Shown: positions 15,671-26,923 of the stretch, piece after piece
How the letters are laid out: every line of letters begins with the position of its first letter
Numbering within the stretch: the stretch's first letter is position 1
NCBI RefSeq assembly: GCF_019059575.1
Contig: NW_024881859.1
Location: 1-64,000, forward strand
Direction: 5' to 3'
Length of the DNA stretch: 64,000 nt
From: Amphibalanus amphitrite
Taxonomy: Eukaryota; Arthropoda; Thecostraca; Balanomorpha; Balanidae
Notes under the pieces: generated by a model
Database searches by the model: none
What the model was told of the DNA's origin: nothing
The model's input: only the letters and a program-made list of their open reading frames with translations
Made by a program: the position numbers and the translations under genes

Positions 15671-15810
15671 AGCATGCTGTCAGTTTGCTGGCGTTTCTCG
15701 TCTTCTCATTGGTCATTGGTGAACCACACGTGGTGTGTGCGATTGACCAATGAGAGACTAAGGGACGCCTGTAACTGGCTTCCATATATTGGAAAACCGA
15801 CAGCAAGCTG
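15671..15810. repeat. Foldback palindrome centred on CACACGTGGTGTG
   Basis: Two imperfect arms of about 55-65 bp, containing CTCATTGGTCA and TGACCAATGAG, meet at an almost perfect central palindrome with an E-box core CACGTG. The outer arm ends are AGCATGCTGTC and GACAGCAAGCT. It resembles a small foldback element. Confidence 0.75.
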
Positions 15811-15929
15811 AAAAAACGACAGTGCATGGGGCGCACTAGCTTTGAAGGTCGCTCCGCAAAAGCATAACTTTCCATGGTTGAGGGTGACGGGTGTTATCTA
15901 ATATCCACCCCAGACTTCTTGCGATTGCT

Positions 15930-16260
15930 CTCAACAAGGCAACCATAGAAAGCTGAAAAATAGCACACCCGACTTGATTCAAGCCGATTCTCTCGTGACA
16001 CCAACGACCAATTACATTTTCAATTCTTGACGAGTCACTGACCTATGACGTCATTAAAGGCTTCACTCGGTCCGAAAATATTGCAGCTTGGCAACTCCGT
16101 CATTGCTAGGTCAACTTCCGCAGATAAATGAAATTCACATAACTTCATATTCTTCCGAGACCTTGCAACTTCTATGTCTCGTAATTTTCTATAAAGCTCA
16201 CGTAAAGCTAGGTCAATGACGTGACCTCACCATCGTAATTCAACAAGGGAAATATTTACA
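15930..16260. mobile_element. TTAA-family element fragment F1
   Basis: The order of motifs matches the element at the right edge (63092 onwards): ATTCAAGCCG, CACTGACCTATGACGTCAT, then a GACCTCACCAT segment. No TTAA end is visible, so the copy is truncated and diverged. Confidence 0.6.
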
Positions 16261-16989
16261 TTTATTTTGATGACAAAAAATGATTTAACCAATTGCGAAC
16301 GTGAATAACGGACAGATTACTGAAGAATTGCTAGACTCCCTTCACCTTCGAGCAACGGAACAAGATCCCAGCACCCCTCGTCACTCTGCAGTCTGGATTT
16401 TTCCTGCTTGGACTTCACCGTTTAACCTCAAGCAATTCAAGTTGCGGAGCGAACTCAAGAGTCCAAGACCCTTGATGAACTGAACGCTGCCGCGAGTCGT
16501 CGAATGCTTCGTCTGCACGATGGCCGGCGATCATTTGGGCTCCAGCAGGAGCTTACTTTATGTCATTCACTAATGAACGCCCTGCACTTGTCCACGTGAC
16601 CTGACCTCAGAGCAGGGCCTATTTTTAGACAATTGGACTGGGGTGGCCAGGCAGTGGTGGCGCCCCTGTCTCTTGTGTGGGCGCCTCCCCCCCCCCCCCC
16701 ACCGAAATACTGCTGTGCGCAGCATTTCGATGGGGGGGGGGGGCGTCGCAATCGAGTCTCAGAATCTTTTTTTGTGACGGTAGTACGTAAGGGCTAACGT
16801 TTCGGGAAAGTGTCTAGAGGCCTTTGTTGGCATAGTTTTTTTCTAACATAGCTCTTTCGGGCGATGCATGGAAAGAATTAAGCCAAAAGTCGGCTGTGCA
16901 TGGTGCAACCCCCTTTCGTCAGAGAACTTTTACTGCTTATGCCGATGGCCCTCAAATCCCCCCCCCCCCCCGATCCGTCCATGATAAAC
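16261..16989. other. No gene; poly-C/poly-G hairpin at 16686-16745
   Basis: A C tract and a G tract flank an inverted pair, CGAAATACTGCTG and CAGCATTTCG. A segment at 16858-16905 with GCATGGAAAGAAT and CCAAAAGTCGGC recurs at 41372-41415. No coding exon is supported. Confidence 0.6.
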
Positions 16990-17895
16990 ACCTTCCCATA
17001 CCAAGAAGCCGGCGTCACTCGAGGTCACTTTATCTTGAAATTTCGATATCGATGACCTAAGGTCAGGTCAATTTTTCGACCTCTCCATTAGGTATAAGTC
17101 AATGGGAGAAAATTGAAAAGCGCCTCTTTTAGACGAACGCCATTCTAAACATTTTCAAACACTAAATTACGAGTTAACATGACACGCTGAACCAGAAAAT
17201 GGCACCCGTGACCCCTCGTTATGCCCCCGAGGTCATATCAGGTCACGAATGGTATCTAACAGTTTTTCGCTAATAACTTCTGATAGAGGCAAGCTAGAGC
17301 GATGAAAACGCCTTAGATGTGTTTGGGTCGACGATACGGATCGACTGATATGCAGCACGACCTTTTCCGGTCAGGTCATTACCTTGACCTGTAGTCAAAT
17401 TTTCAAGTTGACCTTTCAAGGTCAAATTATAGTTCATTCGACGCGTCTAGACGAGAGGAACACCATGCTGGCAAAAATACTGTCGTGTCTCTCTTGAGTC
17501 AAAAGTTATTGAAGAAAACGAAGTTTTTGCACTCTGGAGGCTAAACCGTTGACCTGAGGTCAAACCTGAGAACATTATTCAGAAAGCCCTGTAAAAGAGC
17601 TATCGATTGCGCCTTTCCGCGGCGCTGTAGCTCTATTGGTTCCCGAGTTGTCCGTCGGCAGTTTCGAAAAATGTTGAAATAACAAAATTTGACCTTTGAT
17701 GACCTTTGGTGACCTGACCTTTGACCTGACCTAAAAAATAACAAGTGGGTATTTTCGTCATGGTTTTTGACGTTCTTTCGGATGCCGCTTACCGCGTGTC
17801 GCTACTTGGCCCAGGAGCCGACTTAGAAGGGGGGTGTTCAAATCCCCGCCCCCCCAGCAGGGCGTGGAAATCCAGGACCCCCAGCGGGGCGCGGG
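16990..17895. mobile_element. TTAA-family element fragment F2
   Basis: The right end reads GGGGCGCGGG followed by TTAA at 17896-17899, matching the end of element B. The interior has repeated TGACCT words, with a dense cluster at 17690-17735, and text related to the element at the right edge. No matching left end was found, so it is 5'-truncated or rearranged. Confidence 0.65.
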
Positions 17896-18029
17896 TTAAA
17901 CCGCCGCTCGCCAGATTTTTCTCTTGGAAATACCCTCGTCAGAAGCAATGCGTGCACGTGCGTTTGAAAATCCATTGTTGATCACACGGCCTGTCTCAAA
18001 GCCACATGACAAATTTAATTTTGCGGCCG

Positions 18030-18190
18030 ATACTGATAGGGATCCCAAAGGTGCAGTTGGCGCCCCAGTAGTGGTGTGGCGCCCCAATCGTGTCTGGGCG
18101 CCCGAATGTTGATAGGGCTCTTCAGTCGTGGTAGGCGCCCAAGTGCTGGTAGGGCGCCCCATTGCCGGTAGTGTGTCCCAATCGAATCAG
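18030..18190. repeat. Degenerate GCGCCCCA array, left part
   Basis: Short units of about 19-30 bp built on GCGCCCCAGTAGTGGTGTGG. The array resumes at 18515-18740 after the SINE, which indicates that the SINE inserted into it. Confidence 0.65.
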
Positions 18191-18519
18191 AGAGTCCCAT
18201 AGCTCAGTTGGTAGAGCACCGGACTCCCGGTAGTGAGAGCCCGGGTTCGAGTCGCTCTGGTGCTCGATATTTGAGACTCCTGACGGGGATGGTCTGCGGT
18301 TGGTGGGAGCAGCCGCAGCCAGTTGAAGTCAGTTGAGTGGGACAGGTTGTGTCCGGCTTTGAAGGGCACGTTAAACTTAGGCATCTAAATTATTCCGTTA
18401 CCCGGAATTGCGCGATCGGACGGTAGGGGTCGGGGTCTACGCAACAAGCTCTGCTTAGCGTGGGCTCCGGCTCTGTCAATCCGTCCATTCAAACATTCAA
18501 GCTAAATTTATAAAAAAGT
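18191..18519 (+). mobile_element. tRNA-derived SINE
   Basis: The head carries an internal Pol III promoter: box A TAGCTCAGTTGGTAGAGC (from about 18199) and box B GGTTCGAGTC (18244-18253). The anticodon arm does not pair properly, so this is not a working tRNA. A body of about 230 bp follows, with GGGCACGTTAAAC, a word like the conserved block of several animal SINE families. It ends in an A/T-rich tail ATTTATAAAAAA. The surrounding array is split by it. Confidence 0.75.
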
Positions 18520-18740
18520 AGGGCGCCACAGTTGCGGCAGGGCGCCCCCAGTAGTGAGAGGGCATCCCATTGGTGGTGGTGGCGCCTCAGTGAGCCCTTT
18601 TCCCCCTGTCAAGCTGAGTTCGCCCCAAGAATGTGTCGCCTCCGTGATTGTCGGCAGCCAATATCTGTGGGCAGACTTTTGGGCTGTTTTGCACTGGGGT
18701 GGCAAAGCAAGACGACTGGGGTGGAAAACCGCACCACTGG
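18520..18740. repeat. Degenerate GCGCCCCA array, right part
   Basis: It continues the array seen at 18030-18190, with units such as GGGCGCCACAGTTGCGGCA. Further right, GGGGTGG words replace it. Confidence 0.6.
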
Positions 18741-19134
18741 GGTGGGTTTTGCCACCCCAGTTAACATGTTAAAATAGGCCCTGCCTCAGAGGTCACATGT
18801 TGATCTGACACTTTTAACTTGATTGTGAATCGCTGGCTGTTGCTTTTGTTTGCAAGGCTTTTAGCTTACTTATGGGCGAAACGGCGGAGGGGTCCAGCAA
18901 TCCCCCCCCTTCTCTATACCCCTCTCGGTATTCAGAAAGCCGATAGGTCCGACCCGACGAGGAATAACGGATACAACTACAACGAGACACGTGCACTCTT
19001 GAAATATGTTTGTTCCGTGTGGATTTGATTTTTGAGGACGTTTCCATGAACTGTTGAACAGTTTTTCAGCGCAATAAATGAAATTATATGAAAAAGTACG
19101 AAATTAAAGTTAGGTAGGTTGAAATATGCAACCC
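18741..19134. other. No gene recognised
   Basis: I see only a short C tract near 18901 and AT-rich sequence before the next TTAA element. Confidence 0.5.
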
Positions 19135-19138
19135 TTAA

Positions 19139-20060
19139 CCCGGCAGTTGCTGGGGTATTTCGCCACCCACCGTTTGCTGGGGGGGGGGGGGCGTTAAACG
19201 CCCCCAGCCGATAACTCGAGAACCAATAGGCGCAGCGAAACGCACGGGGCGGCAAACGAAAGAACGCGACGAGGCGCTTCAGATGAGTACTTTAAAGTTG
19301 AATTTCGAGGTCACAGGTCAGGTCAAGGTCAGGTCAAACACCTGAAATCGGGCTTTCAGTAGCATGGACTTCAGGACTTCGCAATGGGCGACTCTCGTCA
19401 TAAACTCTGTCAAAACGGTGCACAATCCATCATGTAAGGCCTACAAGAGTGTCAGCTCCATGCAGGGGTCAGTCAAGTATAGGTCAGGGTCAAGGTCAGG
19501 TCAACCGGGCAGGCACGTATCCCCGAAAATAAAAACTGATATACGCAGCCTGTGACACATGTTTTATGGGTAATTTGGGGCGTAGAACACGATGGTGACA
19601 TTCATTTTATCATATGTGTACGTGTTTGGCTAAAAAAGTTCAATTTAAGAAATTAATGTATCATGGTCGTGAAGTAGTCACGAGAAATTGCCAAGATTCA
19701 GTTCAAGATTTTGGAAAATGCGGATCCATAATCAATAATCGAAGATAGCCATTTGATTATTCATGGTATTGGCAGTCTAATGGCGTTTACGGCATGTCTA
19801 TATGTCTATTCTGTGAATTTATATGATTTTTTGAACATATGCCGTTTTTGGTCGAAAACTCAGAAATCATGACGTCACTAAAACCTCGGTATCTCAAAAT
19901 TTTTCCGACCGATTTTTTTGAAACTATGTCACAATCAACTTCAATCAATTCCCTACAGGTACCCAAAATTTGGCGCGCCTGCGGCGCGCCGTTTTTACGC
20001 TATGGCCCGGCGAAAAAAGTGGGGGCGTTTAACGCCCCCCCCCCCCCAGCAACTCGCGGG
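19139..20060. mobile_element. TTAA-bounded non-autonomous element C
   Basis: The 922-bp element lies between TTAA at 19135-19138 and 20061-20064. Its ends, CCCGGCAGTTGCTGG and the complement of CCCGCGAGTTGCTGG, match at 13 of 15 bases. Subterminal G/C-tract hairpins carry the cores GCGTTAAACGC (left) and GCGTTTAACGC (right). The interior has an AGGTCA cluster at 19310-19340. There is no coding capacity. Confidence 0.85.
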
Positions 20061-20247
20061 TTAAGATAATGATATAAATATGTAGTTACGCTGTCGACGG
20101 TATGCTGATCATGACAACATTAATTATGTAAATAGAGTGAATAACCATGTTATATGTTGCAAATTGATATAATTAAAACTAAATTGATATATATATATTT
20201 CGATATTGCACCGTCATCAGAATACGAATAGCAATTGCTATTCTTAT

Positions 20248-23200
20248 TCTGACTAGAGGGACAGCATTACGCGCAGCGTAAAGAGGGACAGCATTACGCG
20301 CAGCGTAATAAATCAAGTTTCAATAAAATCGGCCCAGTAGCGGCCGAGTTATGGCCAGAATAAATTTGGCGTCTCCTCCTGGCCGGCGGTGCTCTGTTCC
20401 GGTATTCATTGCCAAAGGTCAGTGACCTTCCGGCTCTGATTTCCCTCAGTTTTCGCAGCGAACAATCTGAGCCTAAGGCGCGTGCCGTCTGCTCGGCGCC
20501 GGCCGCGGCCCAAAATCCCGCAAAGATGCGCCCACCACGTGCACACCGCTGCACGCACCCCCTCCAAAATTTAACCCGCGCACCGACGGGGGTCTGCGCC
20601 AACTTCGCACCGACGGGGGGGGGGGGGGGGGCGGATGACCGCCCCCCCTGAGATCTCGAGAACGAAGCAAGATAGCGACAAGCGGTAAACGGCATCGGAT
20701 ACGCACGGCCAAGATCTACAATTTTTACTAAGGTCATTTTCAGGTCAGGTCAAAGATGACGTCACAGGGGTCGAAAAAGTCAAAATGGCGGCGCTAGATA
20801 TGGAAAGAGCTTTTCTCGAATAACTTTCGAATTAGTCAAGATAGGAACAAACTAAGGGCATCATCGTGATCCTCTCGTCAATCCGCATCGAATGATATAT
20901 ATGTTGACCTCGAAAGGTCAAGGTGAAAGGTTGACCTCAGGTCACGTGACCTCGAGGTCATCATGTATATCATTCGATGCGTCTTGACGAGCTGAACACA
21001 ATGAGACCATCCACGCGTCTGTATCTTGTTCCTGTACGGAGTTATTGGCCAAAAACCTTTGGTGACCTTTGATGACGTCACATGACCTCACAGCTGCCCA
21101 ACAGCAAAACAGACCTCAAGGTAGTGAAGGTTGATCGTATATGAAGTCATGTATGGTATATGGGGCCATTCCGACCCGTTTTAGTGGTAAAAACAGGGAG
21201 TTGATTTTTCCCCCATTGGCTTATAATGGGGAGGTCGCGAAATTGACCTGACCTTAGGTCACCGATATCAAAATTCCGAGATAAACAAATTGTAGCTACT
21301 AATGACCTAATAATATCCTGCGACTTTCAAAGGCCTCCGACATCTACTGTAGCTCTGGCATGGTGACAAAGTTGCAAAAAAGTGACTTGAGGTTGGGTCA
21401 TTCAAAGTGACCTGGTGACCTGACCTTAAAAGGTAGGAGGTTCAAACTTGCACACCATGTGTAAAATTGATGAGGTTATAGTCATACCAAATTTCGCGGC
21501 GCTACGCGCCGCGGTTTTCCCGCTATTCGCGAAAAACCTCAGGGGGGGCGGATATCCGCCCCCCCCCGTCGGTGCGCGGGTTAATACAACAAACAGATGC
21601 ACGCGTCCGACTTCAGTCGAAAATTTCACCCCCGTAGCCCGCACCGTTCCGGAGCAATAGCCCGCCAAGCGTGACTGACGCGTCACATACATACATACAT
21701 ACATACATACATACGGACGTTTTGATTTTTATATATGTAAACTAGAGGGACAGCATTACGCGCAGCGTAAAGAGGGACAGCATTACGCGCAGCGTAATAA
21801 ATCAAGTTTCAATAAAATCGGCCCAGTAGCGGCCGAGTTATGGCCAGAATAAATTTGGCGTCTCCTCCTGGCCGGCGGTGCCCTGTTCCGGTATTCATTG
21901 GCAAAGGTCAGTGACCTTCCGGCTCTGATTTCACCCAGTTTTGCAAGCGAAGAAACTGAGCCTACGGCACGTGCTCTCTGCCCGGCGCCGGCCGCGGCCC
22001 AAAATGCTGCAAAGATGCGCTCGCCACGTGCACACCGCTGCACGCACCCCCTCGAAAAGTTGATACGACAAACAGATGCACGCGTCCGACTTCAGTCGAA
22101 AATTTCACCCCCGTAGCCCGCACCGTTCCGGAGCAATAGCCCGCCAAGCGTGACTGACGCGTCACATACATACATACATACATACGGACGTTTTGATTTT
22201 TATATATGTGACTAGGTGTCCAGCATTACGCGCAGCGTAATAAATCAAGTTTCAATAAAATCGGCCCAGTAGCGGCCGAGTTATGGCCAGAATAAATTTG
22301 GCGTCTCCTCCTGGCCGGCGGTGCCCTGTTCCGGTATTCATTGCCAAAGGTCAGTGACCTTCCGGCTCTGATTTCACCCAGTTTTGCAAGCGAAGAAACT
22401 GAGCCTAAGGCGCGTGCCGTCTGCTCGGCGCCGGCCGCCGCCCAAAATGCTGCAAAGATGCGCCCGCCACGTGCACACCGTTGCACGCACCCCCTCCAAA
22501 ATTTAATACAACAAACAGATGCACGCGTCCGACTTCAGTCGAAAATTTCACCCCCGTAGCCCGCACCGTTCCGGAGCAATAGCCCGCCAAGCGTGACTGA
22601 CGCGTCACATACATACATACATACATACATACATACGGACGTTTTGATTTTTATAAGAGGAAACTAGAGGGACAGCATTACGCGCAGCGTAATAAATCAA
22701 TTTTCATTAAAATCGGCCCAGTAGCGGCCGAGTTATGGCCAGAATAAATTTGGCGTCTCCCCCTGGCCGGCGGTGCTCTGTTCCGGTATTCATTGCCAAA
22801 GGTCAGTGACCTTCCGGCTCTGGTTTCGCTCAGTTTTGCAAGCGAAGAAACTGAGGCTAATGCGCGTGCTCTCTGCTCGGCGCCGGCCGCGGCCCAAAAT
22901 GCGGCAAAGATGCGCCCGCCACGTGCACACCGCTGCACGCACCCCCTCCAAAATCTAGTACAACAAACAGATGCACGCGTCCGACTTACGTCGAAAAATT
23001 CACCCCCGTAGCCCGCACCGTTCCAGAGCAATAGCCCGCCAAGCGTGACTGACGCGTCACATACATACATACATACATACATACGGACGTTTTGATTTTT
23101 ATATATGTAACTAGAGGGACAGCATTACGCGCAGCGTAATGAATCAATTTTCATTAAAATCGGCCAAGTAGCGGCCGAGTTATGGCCAGAATAAATTTGG

Positions 23201-24918
23201 CGTCTCCTCCTGGCCGGCGGTGCTCTGTTCCGGTATTAATTGCCAAAGGTCAGTGACCTTCCGGCTCTGATTTCGCTCAGTTTTGCAAGCGAAGAAACTG
23301 AGGCTAATGCGCGTGCTCTCTGATCGGCGCCGGCCGCGGCCCAAAATCCCGCAAAGATGCGCCCGCCACGTGCAAACCGGCGAGCGCACCCCCACCAAAA
23401 TTGCACGCGTCCGACTTGCGCCTAAAATTCCACCCCCGTAGCCCGCACCGTTCCGGAGCAATAGCCCGCCAAGCGTGACTGACGCGTTACATACATACAT
23501 ACGTACAGACATTTTGATTTTTATATATGTAAACTAGAGGGACAGCATTACGCGCAGCGTAAAGAGGGACAGCATTACGTGCAGCGTAATAAATCAAGTT
23601 TCAATAAAATCGGCCCAGTAGCGGCCGAGTTATGGCCAGAATAAATTTAGCGTCTCCTCCTGGCCGGCGGTGCTCTGTTCCGGTATTCATTGCCAAAGGT
23701 CAGTGACCTTCCGGCTCTGATTTCGCTCAGTTTTGCAAGCGAAGAAACTGAGCCTACGGCACGTGCTCTCTGATCGGCGACGGCCGCGGCCCAAAATCCC
23801 GCAAAGATGCGCCCGCCACGTGCACACCGCTGAACGCACTCCCTCCAAAATTTAATACAACAAACAGATGCACGCGTCCGACTTGCGTCGAAAATTTCAC
23901 CCCCGTAGCCCGCACCGTTCCGGAGCAATAGCCCGCCAAGCGTGACTGACGCGTCACATACATACATACATACATACGGACATTTTGATTTTTATATAAG
24001 TAAACTAGAGGGACAGCATTACGCGCAGCGTAATAAATCAATTTTCATTAAAATCGGCCCAGTAACGGCCGAGTTAATGCCAGAATAAATTTGGCGTCTC
24101 CTCTTGGCCGGCGGTGCTCTGTTCCGGTATTCATTGCCAAAGGTCAGTGACCTCCCGGCTCTGATTTCCCTCAGTTTTGCAGCGAAGAAACTGAGCCTAA
24201 GGCGCGTGCCGTCTGCTCGGCGCCGGCCGCGGCCCAAAATCCCGCAAAGATGCGCCCGCCACGTGCAAACCACCGAGCGCACCTCTTCCAAAATTTAATA
24301 CAACAAACAGATGCACGCTTCCGACCTGCGCCCAAAATTTCACCCCCGTAGCCCGCACCGTTCCGGAGCAATAGCCCGCCAAGCGTGACTGACGCGTCAC
24401 ATACATACATACATACATACGGACGTTTTGATTTTTATATATGTAAACTAGAGGGACAGCATTACGCGCAGCGTAAAGAGGGACAGCATTACGCGCAGCG
24501 TAATGAATCAATTTTAATTAAAATCGGCCCAGTAGCGGCCGAGTTATGGCCAGAATAAATTTGGCGTCTCCTCCTGGCCGGCGGTGCTCTGTTCCGGTAT
24601 TCATTGCCAAAGGTCAGTGACCTTCCGGCTCTGATTTCCCTCAGTTTTGAAAGCGAAGAAACTGAGCCTACGGCACGTGCTCTCTGCCCGGCGCCGGCCG
24701 CGGCCCAAAATGCTGCAAAGATGCGCCCGCCACGTGCACATTGCTGCACGCACTCCCTCCAAAATCTAATACAACAAACAGATGCACGCGTCCGACTTAA
24801 GTCGAATATTTCACCCCCGTAGCCCGCACCGTTCCAGAGCAATAGCCCGCCAAGCGTGATTGACGCGTCACATACATACATACATACATACGGACATTTT
24901 GATTTTTATATATGTAAA
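20248..24918. repeat. Tandem array of eight ~420-470-bp units
   Basis: Units start near 20253, 21743, 22211, 22664, 23109, 23535, 24005 and 24448. Each opens with a GGGACAGCATTACGC palindrome block (ATTACGC-GCA-GCGTAAT). A conserved middle with AAGGTCAGTGACCTTCCGG follows, and each ends in CATA microsatellite, then CGTTTTGATTTTTATATA. Some units have the opening block doubled. Unit 1 is split by element D. Recurrent frames on the minus strand arise from repeat copying and are not supported as genes. Confidence 0.93.
20575..21580. mobile_element. TTAA-bounded non-autonomous element D, with an empty-site control
   Basis: The 1006-bp element has perfect ends, CCCGCGCACCGACGGGGG and its complement, between TTAA at 20571-20574 and 21581-21584. 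Sister units of the array show the uninterrupted target AAAATTTAATACAAC at about 22499, 23847 and 24291. Subterminal hairpins have the cores GCGGATGACCGC and GCGGATATCCGC. The interior contains an inverted GGTCA block at 20884-20990. It is non-coding. Confidence 0.92.
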
Positions 24919-25350
24919 TAACGGTGCAATATCGAAATATATCAATCTCGTTCTAATTATATCAATTTGCAACATATAACATGAGCATAAGGTTATTCAC
25001 TCTATTTACATTATTAACCCGCGCCCTGAATGGGTCTGCCGAGCAACGCGGTTTGATGGGGGGGGGGGGCATTTTGGCACCCCCCCTAAGATCTCGAGAA
25101 CCACGCAACATAGCGACAAGCGGCAAACGGCGTTGGATAGCCCTAACGGGGAACTACCTTGTGACCCAATTTCATTGACCTCGGTCATACCGATGACGTC
25201 ACAGATCAGGTCAAAAGTCGAATTTTCACCGTTTACAGGCATATCAAGAAATGCGTTGTAAAATCGAGTAAAATGCATTTCATTGAAAATCATCGATAGG
25301 GAAATGTTCGTCAAACACATATTTTGCTATTTGAGGTCACTGATACCAGG

Positions 25351-25579
25351 GCCCAATCTTACCAATGCCGTGAATAGGATTTGGCAGCACTGGCCGGAGT
25401 TAACGCCACTGATATCAATGATATCATTTTTATTTACATCCCGCTTATCTTGTCCAATGATTTTAATAGCGTGAATGATTATGAATGTTGCCTGAACGAA
25501 TGAATAAGTGAATGTGGAATAGTTCTGAATGTTACCAAATGCCGTGAATGCGCATTCACGGCATTTGGTAAGATTGGGC
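25351..25579. mobile_element. Foldback MITE nested in element B
   Basis: The inverted ends GCCCAATCTTACCAA-TGCCGTGAAT span about 25-30 bp. The right end also contains its own palindrome around ATGCGCAT. The interruption falls where element A has a continuous AGGTCA cluster. The length is 229 bp. The target duplication is unclear. Confidence 0.75.
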
Positions 25580-26161
25580 ACAGGTCAGGTCACAGAGGTC
25601 AGGTCACTGAGGGTCACAATTTAAAATTATCATGTGATGCATGTTTTATGTTCCATTTTATATGCCAAATTTGATTATGTGGGACAGGCAGCCTTTGGGG
25701 TCAGTTGGAATTATGTTTTGGTGAAGGTCAGGTCAAGGTCAGGTCAAATTAGGTCAAATTTCAAAGCTGATATTTTTACATAAAATGGGTATCGATTCGA
25801 TGCAGCTCGTCGCGGGAAGTTCAATGTTGGTCTTTGTTTTGAGCTACGTGGTCTAGAATTAGTAAAAAATGAGTTAAAAATTTGACGTCATCAATTTTGA
25901 AGTTTTTTTTTCGCTTGGCCAAAAAAAGGAGGTATCGATCTAAAATTTGGTATGTATATCGAACAGCGCAGGGACAATCACATATATTCCGTTTTTTCGA
26001 AATTCGATTTTTTTGGGGATTTTTTTAGTTTTTTTCTAAAAAAAAATCATTTTTATTTTTGAGAATGAAAATCCAAAGTTTTGAAAATCCGAGATAGCAG
26101 TTTTGTAGCGACGTCTTTTCTTTACACAACCCCATAAAGAACTTTAAAATTGCTTGCTATA

Positions 26162-26682
26162 GTTCGTTTTTTTCAAAAGGACTCTGGCTCCAAGTATGTT
26201 TTTCGAAAAAGCACGCGTTTTAGCGAGCAAAACTAGCAAAAACTGAACTTGAGAAACTCGAACGTCGCCTTATTTTAACACGTGAATTATTCCCGATAAT
26301 TTCCATCCGTGCGTCTTGGAACCAGATTTGAGAACAGTGGTGACGTCCTGCTGTCGAACTTGTTTTGCAATGTAGCGTAAAACTATCATGGAAGAAACCG
26401 CTTACTCGATTATAACCTCGGCAACAGTGAAAAACGAAGTTTCCAACAATTTCGTCGAAACTTGGTCCCATCGTACGGACATTGAGTGCCTGCTGCCACC
26501 AGTGACGTCATCATAGTATGCTATTTTTTCAAGACACAATTTCCAGGCACTTACCGTGCACAATTTGAAATCGAATATTTTTTCGGTAAGAAATTCTTGG
26601 CCAGACGCTGAAGCTGCCAAAACTCACGTGAGAGCTTCGATAAGGAACTTTGAGCCAGCGTCCTTTTGAAAAAAAAACGAAC
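26162..26682. mobile_element. TA-flanked MITE nested in element B
   Basis: Inverted ends GTTCGTTTTTTTCAAAAGGA and its complement are flanked by TA at 26160-26161 and 26683-26684. Further pairing extends through CTGGCTC. This suggests a Tc1/mariner-type MITE of 521 bp. It is non-coding. Confidence 0.75.
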
Positions 26683-26923
26683 TATAACTGTAGATTGGGT
26701 GAGCGTTTCAAGATGTCATGCTTTTTTTGCTCATTTTAACTCGAACATGACCTCAGTTTGACCTCAATAACTCCTGACCCAAGGTGACCTGTGACTTGAA
26801 ATTTTGTGTGAATGTGTCAAATTGATACTCGGGAGGTACTGAGAATTTGGCCGTTTTCTCGTTATTTAAGAAAAACCACAGGGGGAGCCAAAATGGCCCC
26901 TCCCCCAGCAGGGCGCGGGTTAA

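Larger units (their letters stand above)
20120..25017. mobile_element. Inverted-repeat-bounded tandem-array element
   Basis: About 90 bp at 20124-20214 recurs inverted at 24921-25013, both opening TGTAAATAGAGTGAATAACC after a TTAA-type junction. One 8-bp indel and a few substitutions separate the arms. Between them lies an array of eight ~450-bp units, one of which hosts element D. The structure looks like a single non-autonomous transposon with internal tandem repeats. Its target duplication could be TTAA or TTA, which I cannot decide. Confidence 0.65.
25018..26919. mobile_element. TTAA-bounded non-autonomous element B, with two nested MITEs
   Basis: Ends CCCGCGCCCTG and CAGGGCGCGGG lie between TTAA at 25014-25017 and 26920-26923. 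Interior wording parallels element A at lower identity. Subtracting the insertions at 25351-25579 and 26162-26682 leaves about 1.15 kb, close to element A. The subterminal hairpin cores are GGCATTTTGGCAC (left) and GAGCCAAAATGGC (right). It abuts element A' through one shared TTAA. Confidence 0.82.

Noticed and set aside
18191..18262. tRNA gene
   Set aside because: A and B boxes are good, but the anticodon stem does not pair and a SINE-like body follows, so it is the head of a SINE.
20294..24881. Family of similar 70-147-aa proteins on the minus strand
   Set aside because: The frames recur only because the DNA unit is tandemly repeated. They cover palindromes and microsatellite and break irregularly between units.
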